Source: Prasinococcaceae sp. CCMP 1430
Lineage: Eukaryota; Prasinodermophyta; Palmophyllophyceae; Prasinococcales; Prasinococcaceae
Reading direction: 5' to 3'
Length of the DNA: 28,644 bases
Assembly (NCBI GenBank): GCA_013416795.1
Contig: RQSC01000005.1
Location: forward strand, 163,878-192,521
In this document: one piece after another, positions 7,640 through 15,789 of the stretch
Layout: every line of letters starts with the position of its first letter
Numbering within the stretch: the stretch's first letter is position 1
Made by a program: the position numbers and the translations under genes
The notes under the pieces: generated by a model
What the model was told of the DNA's origin: nothing
The model's input: only the letters and a program-made list of their open reading frames with translations
The model's database searches: none

Positions 7640-10516
7640 TTACGTGATTGCGCCCGTCTTTGGCAGCGCGGCGATGTGCATCTCCACGCTGCTGCGGCGC
7701 GGCCGGGAGGCGCGCGCGCCCTCGAGGACGCCATACGCTCGCTCGCCGAGGAGCTGGCAGGGCGGAGGCGATGGCGGGGCGCGGGCGCGCGTCAGACGCC
7801 GTCGCGAATGGCGCGCAGCTACGGGCGCGCTCGCGCACCCACGCGACAGACGCCGCGCCTGACCGCAGCAACGTACCCTCCTCGACCAGCTTGAGCGCGA
7901 CGCCCGGCCACATCTGATCCAATGCTTCCACCTTCTCCACCGCGCGCAGTGATTCCTTCAGCGCCTCCACCACGAACGCGCGCGACGCCCGGCCGGCCGG
8001 CGTGCTCTCGGGCGACACGCGGCGCGCCTCGCTGTGCGGCTTGGGCGCAGCGCGCAACCGCATGGTCGTCACACGCGCAAACATCGCCTTGGCCCTCGAG
8101 CGCTCCGCAGCTGTGACCGCGGACCCGTTGAGCACCGTGAGCGAGGGCAGGCAGTGAACGGTATACATGCGGAAAGCCTTCAGCGCGACCACCGGGTTCT
8201 GTCAGGAGAAGGCGGGGTGCCAGGCACGTCACAGGCGAGCTCGGGGTCAGCGCGCATGCTCCACGCGCGGGCGCGCGGGCGCGGGCGCGGGCGCGCGCCG
8301 CACACGCGCGGGCGAGGACAACTCCGCGAGTCTCTCACTTTTGCATCCACCTCGAGCGCCTTGAGCTCGCTCAGCGCTGCCAGCACATCCACCTGGGCCA
8401 GCGAGCGCACGTCACACTCGCCAATGCGTAGCTCCGCCAGGTCGGGCATGCGCCGCAGCAGTGGGAGCAGTGACGAGCATACGCTCGCCCAAGGCACCAG
8501 CTCCAGCGAAACACACGTCACTTCGCGCTGGTGCGCCTCGACGCCCACCGTCAAGGCGGGACCGTCTCCGTACAACACCAGCCTTGAGGCCACGCCGCTC
8601 ACCTGCTGAAGCTCGGCGAGGCCAACCGGCGCGTTCGCGCGCGCCTGTGCGCTCGCCGATTCTCGGCCGTTTGGCGCGGGTTCGTCCTGCTCGCCTCTCA
8701 TTGCCGCTGCCCACTGCCTCGTGATCGCCTCAAGGTCCTGGTCACGCTGCGTCTTCCTCTCAGCCGCGCCGGACTGCTCACCGACGGCAGCCCGGTCCTC
8801 CTCGGTGACGGGCACAAGGTCGAGCGTCTGCAGCCAGGGTACCTTCGCTACGATGGTGGATCTGTAGAGATCCTTCTGCGCAGCTACGACCGCGGGATTG
8901 CCTTCGAGTGCCAGCTCCGTGAGCTTGGCGCACTCTGAGAGCACATCGGCGTCGCTGAGCGACTCGATGCGATTGTGGCTCAGGAAAAGACGCCGCAGCA
9001 TGGGCGGCAGGCGGCGATGCGCTGCCGACGCGCCCTCATTGCAAGGCGCCAAGCCCTCGATGACGTTGCGCCGGAGATTGAGCTCCATGAGAGAGCGAAG
9101 GCTGCGGATGTTCTCCACCTCGCGGATGGCGTTGCCTGCCAGGTTGAGGACGCGCAGCTGGTGCAGCTGGTCGAGCCCCTCGATGCGTTGGATGCGATTC
9201 GAGTGCAGGTCAAGCACGTCCAGCTTGCGCAGCTGGGACAGCCCCGAGATCGCCTGGATGCGGTTGCGCCCCAGCATCAGCACGCGCAGCAGCGGCACCG
9301 CCTCCAGCCCCGTGATCTCCTCCAGCGCGTTTGAGTACAGGTCAAGGAAGACAAGATTCGGCAGCGCGCGGAGCCTGCTGATGGAGCGGATGGCATTGTG
9401 CTGGTAGTTGAGCAGACGCAGGCGCTCCTCGCCCTCGAGGACGCAGCACTCGCTCAGGTTGCGCTTGTCCAGGTTGAGCCGCTCCGGCGCGGCGTCCCTG
9501 CTCTGTCGCGCGCGAACAACAACGGGCGTGGCCACCGCGAGGGGGCTCTCGGCAAACAGCACGCCATCGTCCGGACGCAGTGTCGGCGAGTAGTTGCGTG
9601 GCAGCACGAGCGAGCGTAGGACGCCCGCTTCGCTCAGGGCCTGGCGCAGCTCCATGCCTGCCGCCTCCTCTGTCGCAAACGCGTCTGCGGCGGCACCGCC
9701 GAGAGAGTCAACGGCAACGGTCTCGAGCCCCCTGTCCGCGGTCTTGCCGGGACGCGGACACGGCAGCGTGCCACGCTGCTGCTCTTGGTGCTGCGCTGTC
9801 GATTGCCGCACTCCGCCGGTCACACTTTGAACACTCCTGCTGCGTGGCGTTGCTCTCGACCGGGCGCTACTGGGGTCACTCCGTACCCGCCTGAACCTCC
9901 GTTGGGAGCCGCCCTCGCACGCGTACCTGTCCGTTGTGCCTGCCGGCGCTGCCGCCGCGGACAAGTGTAACGAGCGCCTCAACAGCGACTGGGAGCGATC
10001 CTGCATCTCCCCAGGAGCCAGGCTGCCACCACCATTGCCACCATTGCTGCCGCCGCCGCCTGTATCCGCACCGATCGAGTTCGTGTCAATGCCCGTGCTG
10101 TACCCGAGCTTCCGACCTTGCACGGAGTACATCGCCGCTGCGGCTTCCATGCGAGAGCCCCAGGAGTGGCCGCGGAGCTGGGGCGCTGGCCCTGGCGAGG
10201 GCACGAGGCGCTTCGGTGGCAACGCCGTTGACACCTTTGACGCGCGCATGAGCCTGCCTGCAGCGCTCGCCGATGGTGCGCGAACGTACTTTGCCGCGGA
10301 GGCGCGCGCGAGCGTGTGGGCAGGCGCTGACGCCGGCGGCGGGCTGCTTGACCTCCGCGGACCGCCCCTCGCGGCTGCCGTCGCTGCAGCGGCAGCGGCC
10401 GCGTCCGCCGCCGATGCTGCTGCCATCCAGTGCTCGCCGAACTCGCGCAGTGCCGATGGCGAGCTGCGAGATGGGCTGGGTGGTGGCCGCCCCCCGTTGG
10501 CCGCCCGGCGCGACAT
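7640..10516 (-). CDS. LRRC49: LRRC49 homologue (leucine-rich repeat protein, tubulin polyglutamylase complex type), 3 exons
   Basis: Proposed exons are 10516-8339, 8198-7877 and 7737-7640, giving 865 aa. A low-complexity N-terminal third precedes SDS22-type leucine-rich repeats at about 345-560. The repeat block reads like animal LRRC49 with LNLDKRNLSECCVLEGEERL, LVFLDLYSNALEEITGL, LRVLMLGRNRIQAISGL and LDVLDLHSNRIQRIEGL. After the repeats, PWLQTLDLVPVTEEDRAAV and ELKALEVDAK lead across a GTGAGAG donor into NPVVALKAFRMYTVHCLPSL, as expected for the family. LRRC49 is a subunit of the neuronal/ciliary tubulin polyglutamylase complex, so a flagellar or microtubule-modification role is inferred. 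The first junction is strong. The last one (acceptor after GCGAGCGAG at 7738) was chosen because it alone gives a sensible frame ending KTGAIT. The frame is open upstream to 10924, but that part is GC-biased noise; ATG 10516 is preferred. Confidence 0.85.
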
Positions 10517-10976
10517 CCTCGCGCTCCCCAGCTGGCAACAAGGCTGGCGCAGCGCGGCACGGCGCTGCGCTGCGCGGCGCTGCGGCACGGTTTCGGCACA
10601 CGCGCGCCCGCGAGGCCTTCCCACGCGGCGGCGCGAGGCCTCTCGCGCGCCGTCGAAGTCGCCTTGGGTGGCGGCGGCCGCGGCCGCCTTTGCCGCCGTT
10701 CGCGCCGCTGCGCGCGCGGGCGATGTGGTGCAGTTGTTACGAGGCGCGCCAAATCCCCGACCCACCAGAAAACGCTCAATTGCGCGAGCGCGGCGCGGTC
10801 GCCGCCACACGGGGCACGCGACGCGACGGTGCGGTGCTCTCTGCTCGCCCCCCCACAGGCGCGCTCGCCCCCCCACAGGCGCGCTCGCCCCCCCCCCCCC
10901 CACCCCCCTTCGTTTCGCCCACACTCTCTCTGCCCCCCGACCGGGCGTCCCACCCAGCGCCGCACCCGCTCAGCGC
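10517..10976. promoter_or_regulatory. Shared divergent promoter region LRRC49 / TRM10
   Basis: This 460-bp gap separates two start codons on opposite strands, so it should carry both promoters. It contains a C-rich strand with a 20-bp tandem repeat (listed separately) within 140 bp of the TRM10 start. No TATA box is apparent. Confidence 0.55.
10843..10908. repeat. 20-bp tandem repeat plus C-tracts in the divergent promoter
   Basis: The unit GCTCGCCCCCCCACAGGCGC occurs at 10843-10862 and 10863-10882. A third truncated copy begins at 10883 and runs into 14 C (10888-10901), then A and six more C. One strand is thus nearly pure C, the other G-rich with several G-runs. Confidence 0.9.
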
Positions 10977-12011
10977 ATGGCCCACACGCCGATGGACGCT
11001 GCTGTCGCCGCGGGTGATTGTGATGGTGATGGCCATGACACGGGCGGCACGAGAGGCGCGGCAGACAGGCCAGGCGCCGAGGCCTCGGCGAGCGCGGGGA
11101 GGCGCGAGGCGCGCTTGGCGGCGCGGGAGAAGGCGCGGCGCGCGACGCGTGAGCGGCGGCGCATCACGGCGCGCGACGCCGCGGCGGCTCGGCGCTCAGA
11201 CGTCGCTGCGCGCCGCGAGCGCGGCGACACAGAGGATGCGCAGGAGAGGGCCGCGCGATACGCGGCCACATCTGCTCGACATGCCGCACGCGAGAGGCGG
11301 AGGCTAGTCAAGGAGACGCTCGCGGCCCCGTGGTCTGACGGCGGCGCGGCGGGCCTGCGCGTGGCAATCGAACTTGGATGGGAGGACACGATGAATGAGC
11401 GAGAGCGCGCGTCGCTCTCAACGCAAGTCACGCACGCGTACGGTAGCGTGCTCAGGCGCTGTGCGGAGGAGCGCCTCGCGCCGCTGCGCATGGCTCTCAC
11501 TGGCTGCGCTCGAGCTGCCGACACGCTGGCGCGCATCGACAAGGCCGGCGGTGCAGAGAAGTGGCCAGTGCCGAGGTTGGAGCCGTCCTTCGCAGAGGCG
11601 CTGCCGGCAGTGTGCTCGCCCGCAGAGGACGGAGCCGCGAGAGGAACTCCCGTCAGGATCGTCGTCATGTCCCCCGATGCGGAAGAGCCTCTGCGCGAGG
11701 TCGCGAAGGACGCTGTGTACGTCGTAGGGGGGCTCTGTGATTACAAGCGCTCGGTGCAGACCACACTCAACGGCGCGCGAGCGAGCGGTGTGTGTGCGCG
11801 GCGGCTGCCGCTGGCCGAGACGCTGGGCGCCAGCGTGCCGTCGGTCACTATTCTGACAGTCGACCAGTGCGTGGCGGCGCTTCACCTCGCTCACGCCAAT
11901 GGCGGCGACTGGGGCGCCGCGCTGCGGGCTGCGCTGCCGCAACGCAAGCTGCGGGCAGTCGAAGCGCCCTCGGCGGTGAGCGGGGCCGCTGCTGACGACA
12001 AGGCCGCATGA
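10977..12011 (+). CDS. TRM10: tRNA (purine-9 N1) methyltransferase, TRM10 family
   Basis: Single exon, 344 aa. An Arg/Ala-rich, highly charged helical N-terminus (about 1-125) precedes the SPOUT methyltransferase domain, which begins near residue 130 with VAIELGWEDTMNERE. Family motifs follow: YVVGGLCDYKRS near 248 (usual form GG-V-D), ARRLPLAETL, VTILTVDQCVAALHLA, GDWGAALRAALPQRK. TRM10 enzymes use SAM to methylate N1 of G9 and/or A9 in tRNA and act as monomers; the Asp of the GGxxD motif is kept. A Tyr stands where a basic residue usually follows. The frame is open far upstream (to 9936) only because it is antisense to LRRC49; the ATG at 10977 opens the first region free of the neighbour. 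It shares its promoter with LRRC49 and converges on the signal peptidase gene 102 bp away. Confidence 0.88.
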   Translation: MAHTPMDAAVAAGDCDGDGHDTGGTRGAADRPGAEASASAGRREARLAAREKARRATRERRRITARDAAAARRSDVAARRERGDTEDAQERAARYAATSARHAARERRRLVKETLAAPWSDGGAAGLRVAIELGWEDTMNERERASLSTQVTHAYGSVLRRCAEERLAPLRMALTGCARAADTLARIDKAGGAEKWPVPRLEPSFAEALPAVCSPAEDGAARGTPVRIVVMSPDAEEPLREVAKDAVYVVGGLCDYKRSVQTTLNGARASGVCARRLPLAETLGASVPSVTILTVDQCVAALHLAHANGGDWGAALRAALPQRKLRAVEAPSAVSGAAADDKAA

Positions 12012-12113
12012 CGCCGGTCCATGGCGTCGGCCCACGGCTGTGCCCCTGTTGTACGACTTTGTAATAGTACGTGTACATGCCCTTACCAAGTGTCACAGCT
12101 TTTGCGCGGCCGA

Positions 12114-13158
12114 CTACTCGTACTGTATGGCCACCTCCTTCAGGTTGCCGACCTTGTTGGGGGGCCAGTACCGAAGCGTGGCATGCCCGAGCACGTTTTC
12201 GAGCGGCACGGGACCCCACACGTGCGAGTCGTAGCTGTTGTTCCTGTTGGGAGGACGCACGCGCGGGGAGTCAGACACGGCGAGTGCGCGTCCGAGAGAG
12301 GAGGGCGAGGCGGGGAAGAGTCAGGCGCGGCGTGCGCGGCGGCGCACATCGCTCGCTCGCGCTCTCGCGCGCTGCGGGCACGCGCACAGAGCGCTCGAGC
12401 GCTCACCTATTATCTCCCATCACGAAAATCTGGCCCTCCGGGACCGTGTACTCGACCATTTCGTAGGTGGGCTTCTCGTTCGTGAATGGCTCGTCCTGAG
12501 GCACGCCGTTCACGTACAGCAATCCGTCGTGCACGCGCACGCTGTCGCCGCCGGTGCCGACGACGCGCTTGATGAAGACCTCGCCCGCGGGGTAGCCGCG
12601 CTCCTGCAGCGCCTCGGGGGCCTTGAATATGATCACATCGCCGCGCGCGGGCGGGCGCTCGAACCTGTACGTGATCTTCTCGGCGAAGATCCTGTCGCCC
12701 ACGTCGAGAGTGGGGTACATGCTGAGACTGGGGATGAAGCGCGGCTCCGCCACCAGAGCGCGCACGCCCAGCGAGATGCCGAACGCCCACAGCACCGTCT
12801 GCACGTCGTCAAGGTTCAGGCGCAGGTCCTCGGGCACCCATTCGGGCCAAGGAAATTCGCCCTCGTCGCCCTCGTCCTCGTCGACGGAGGCCGCGCCGTC
12901 GCCGCCGCCGCCCCCCTTGCCGCCCTCGCCGCCGGCCGCGCGCGGGCGCACTCGCGCGCCGCCGCCGCTCGCCGCCGCTGCTCGCCGCAGCGGCAAGGTG
13001 CGCGCGCGATGGCAGCCGCCATCACTGCCACCGCCACCGCCACTGCCTCGTGCGCGTGTCGCACGCGCCTCTCCCCCCCCCCCCCTCTGCTGCGCGCGCG
13101 CACCGTGTGGCGGGGTGCAGCCCAAAGACCTGCCGCCGGCGGCCCGCTCGAGCGACAT
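12114..13158 (-). CDS. TPP: Plastid type I signal peptidase (thylakoidal processing peptidase), 2 exons
   Basis: Exons 13158-12407 and 12243-12114 give 293 aa. The 163-bp intron has a strong AG|GTGAGCG donor and a CCCAACAG acceptor, and splits the conserved motif [16 protein letters not shown] exactly, which confirms the junction. The catalytic Ser146 is in PSLSMYPTL after a membrane segment ([15 protein letters not shown]), and the catalytic Lys197 is in [11 protein letters not shown]. These enzymes cleave thylakoid-transfer and envelope signal peptides on the lumenal side. The N-terminal 90 or so residues are Gly/Ala/Arg-rich and presumably the transit peptide. They are crossed by a run of 13 C (13073-13085) coding Gly, so a sequencing length error there would change the predicted start. 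Mitochondrial IMP is less likely because length and sequence resemble plant TPP/Plsp1. Confidence 0.9.
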
Positions 13159-13729
13159 CCACCGCGCCGAGGCGTGAGGTGGTCAGGGAAGATACGAACC
13201 CTAATCCGGGAATTACCCCAATGCGGCCCTAACGCGAACCCTAACGAGGCCCTCGCGCGGGTTGGGTTGATCATGTTCAGGCCTCGCACTGCCGAAACAC
13301 AATCTATCTGCAGAGCAACCGACGGCACCATCGAAATGATGCTCGGACACGTCGCTAGATTTGATGTCAAAACAAGGAGTCGCTCTACACCGGATCCTCA
13401 CACGCACGTGTGGTTGACAGCAGTCGAGCGAGGCGACCGTACGCATGAAACTCGCCGAAACCAAAAAATTGAACTTTGCGATTCGTTCGCCGCAGCCGCG
13501 CACGCGGGGCAGGAGGGCGTCGCTGAGGTGGACCATGAGGTCGGCGAAGGGGGGGGGGGATGCGGCACATGGTGCGCGCTGCGCGCCGCGCCGTCTCCCC
13601 CCTCTTCTGGCTGGCTCGGCGCGGCGCCGCGCGGCGCCGCACGCGTAAGCGTTTGCCGTCGGCGGTATCTTGCGACGCCCGTTTGGGCAGCGCGGCAGCG
13701 GCAGCTGGGAGCGCCTGGAGGCACGGGCG
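13159..13729. promoter_or_regulatory. Shared divergent promoter region, signal peptidase / bZIP
   Basis: No coding sequence is evident in these 571 bp. The decamer CGAACCCTAA occurs twice exactly 40 bp apart (13195-13204 and 13235-13244), with a third CCCTAA at 13227-13232, resembling telomere repeat units or plant telo-boxes. A CACGTG hexamer, the core site for many bZIP and bHLH factors, is at 13405-13410. A G-run sits near 13548-13559. Functional roles are inference only. Confidence 0.5.
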
Positions 13730-14869
13730 ATGCCGGGGGACGCCGCCCCAGCGCCGGCAAAGGAAGCTGCGCTGAACCTCGGGGCGCTGGCGGCCGGCGG
13801 GGGCGGCGGTGCAGGCGGCGTGGGCGGCGGCGGAGCAGGCGGCGAAGCGACGGCGCCAAGCGGCGGGGGTGGCAGTGCGGCTGGGCCAAGCAGCGATCAG
13901 GCAGGCGGCGGTGCGCCAGGCGAGGGCGAGGATGTCCGCTCTGGAGATGACGCGCGCGAGGGCGCACTGGGCGGTGAGGGCGGTGGCGAACCTCGCGGCG
14001 CCCCCTCGGGGGGCGCTGGTGCCGAAACGCTGGAGGCCGACGCAGCAGGTCCATCAATTGAAGCTGCGCCGGTGCTGACGAGAAAGCGGGCTCCGAAGGA
14101 GCTCTTCATCGCCAAGGACGGCGCTGCCGAGGATGGCAGCACTGACGAAAGCGAGAAGAAGAAGCGGATGCTCAAGCTAAACCGCGCCGCGCAGATCCGG
14201 TACCGCGCTCGGCGCAAGCTCAAGGAGCAAGAACTGAAAGACGGCCTAAGCGAGCTACAGAGTGCGCGAGAAGAGCTCGTCCATAACAAGGCGCTAGTGC
14301 TGGGCCTGACGCAGCGGAATGCTGCCCTGGGGCGCGCGCTCACAACAACGCTGGCAGAAAACGCGACGCTGCGGACCATGGTAGCAAACCTGGTGCCAGG
14401 AATTTTTGGGGAGCAAGCGGCGACGGCGAATGTAGCCGATCCGAACCAGTGGCTCGCGCTTGGCCTGGGCTGGGCCGTGCCGGGGCAGCCGCAGCCGCAG
14501 CTAGCACAGCAGCAGCAGCAATCGCCGCAGCAGCAGCTCCAACTGCTGCTAGGCGCTCAGGCGGCTCAGCCTGGCGGGCTCGGAGCGAATCAAGCTGAGG
14601 TGCCGCCAGCGAACCCGCTCGTACAAACAACCCCGTACCCTCTGGTGCAGCCAGCGCCAGCGAGACCACCCGGCGCATTCAACGGGGCGGGGGGGCTGCT
14701 GCCGACTCAAGGGCAAGGTTCATCCCAGCTCCAGCCGACTTTGCAACCGAGTCTTGCCCTCACCGACTACCACACTGCCGCTACCGACGCGCGGCAAAGC
14801 GGCCGTGGTCGGCGTGGCGACGGGGAGGATGACCGTGGTCAAGGTGACCATGGTCGCCCATCGCGCTGA
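13730..14869 (+). CDS. bZIP-like transcription factor
   Basis: Read as one exon, 379 aa. The N-terminal 110 residues are Gly/Ala/Glu-rich. The segment from about 145 is Lys-rich and contains KLNRAAQIRYRARRK, which keeps the bZIP basic-region spacing of Asn (N151) and Arg eight residues on (R159). A long heptad-patterned helix follows (LKDGLSELQSAREELV, LVLGLTQRNAALGRAL, ENATLRTMVANLV). This fits dimerisation and DNA binding in the nucleus. The C-terminal half is Gln/Pro/Ala-rich with short Gln runs, typical of an activation region. The basic region is not fully canonical (Gln and Ile replace usual residues), so binding preference cannot be stated. The frame is open 60 bp upstream to 13670, but the ATG at 13730 is preferred. 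The last 30 residues (RGDGEDDRGQGDHGRPSR) may be off if a terminal intron was missed. Confidence 0.72.
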   Translation: MPGDAAPAPAKEAALNLGALAAGGGGGAGGVGGGGAGGEATAPSGGGGSAAGPSSDQAGGGAPGEGEDVRSGDDAREGALGGEGGGEPRGAPSGGAGAETLEADAAGPSIEAAPVLTRKRAPKELFIAKDGAAEDGSTDESEKKKRMLKLNRAAQIRYRARRKLKEQELKDGLSELQSAREELVHNKALVLGLTQRNAALGRALTTTLAENATLRTMVANLVPGIFGEQAATANVADPNQWLALGLGWAVPGQPQPQLAQQQQQSPQQQLQLLLGAQAAQPGGLGANQAEVPPANPLVQTTPYPLVQPAPARPPGAFNGAGGLLPTQGQGSSQLQPTLQPSLALTDYHTAATDARQSGRGRRGDGEDDRGQGDHGRPSR

Positions 14870-15789
14870 CGGGGCCGGGAACGCTCGGCCTGGCGGCTTG
14901 GCGAAGTGGACGACGGCTGCAATGACCCCGTTCTTGTCAGCACAGCATGAGCAATTCTTGCTCTTGCTATGCAGGAAACTCGCACGCGGTAGACTCTGGT
15001 GGGGGCTAGCCAGCCAACAAGCTGGTGCGCGTACATCTCCGGGTATTCTACCACCTAGAAGCACTGCAGAAGTAGGAGCTAGCTGAGCTGCAGCTGGCTC
15101 TCGCTAGACTCTACTAGCTCTAGACTACAGCGGCAGCGTAGCACGTCGTCACTGTTGTACCGTCTGGTGACACGACCTGCTCGCGGGTCCGTCTGCCCAT
15201 CCTCGTTGTAGCGTCGTCGACGACGCGTGTCGAGCATGGACGTGAATTTCATGGACCACGGAGATCGGACGATGGCCGGCGTGCAGTTCGCCTCCGCAGT
15301 TTTTTTTTTTGCGCGCGCATTTTCTGCACCGTGCCTTTGCGCGCGCACGCGCAGCCGGCCTCATTTTGATTTTCATTGCCCGCTTTCGCTTTCGCTTACG
15401 CACCGTGCGGGCCGGGAAACACACTTCCGAAAGCGAAAACTCGGCGCGCACACACTAAAACGCGAACGAAAGATGCGGACGCGGCGGCAGCAATCGCAGG
15501 GCCCCCGCTAAAAAAAGAGTGAGCGCGCACCCCTGCATGCACCCGCTCGCTGCAAGGGCGCCACACGCGCGCCGCCGGGCAGGCCCCGGGGGGGCGGGTG
15601 GGAGCGCTCGGCAAGACCGCGCGCGCCTCTTCGGCCGTCACCAGGAACGGGCTCTTCTCGAAGACGTTGCGTGGCTGCGCGGCGCGCTCTGTGCGCGCGG
15701 GGGTGAGTTGGGGGCAGGGGGCGGGCGGCTGCCGCGCGGGGCGTGGCCGCGCGGCGGCTGTTGCTGGGGAGGACGCGGCAGCAGGAGCG
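14870..15789. other. 920-bp gene-free stretch with CTAG-rich block
   Basis: No gene can be supported. At 15006-15123 the tetranucleotide CTAG occurs six times and a GAGCTAG/CTAGCTC inverted repeat (15076-15082 with 15114-15120) could fold as a hairpin; this is probably the bZIP 3' region. A 13-T run begins near 15300. Around 15600-15690 the minus strand reads RNVFEKSPFLVTAEEARAVL, a protein-like segment without recognisable ends (see findings). The last part should contain the promoter of the E2 gene. Confidence 0.45.

Noticed and set aside
10843-10908. CRISPR-like repeat array
   Set aside because: Copies are contiguous with no spacers, and the DNA is eukaryotic.
10517-10924. N-terminal extension of the LRRC49 frame
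   Set aside because: Low-complexity Arg/Ala sequence across the divergent promoter repeats; the ATG at 10516 is a simpler start.
9936-10976. Long upstream extension of the TRM10 frame
   Set aside because: It is antisense to the LRRC49 coding exon and has no TRM10-like content; GC-rich genes leave the opposite strand open.
13195-13244. True internal telomere array
   Set aside because: Only three dispersed CCCTAA units, not a tandem array.
12238-13950. 570-codon plus-strand frame
   Set aside because: Antisense to the signal peptidase, with no recognisable domain and shadow-type composition, and it overlaps the bZIP start in another frame.
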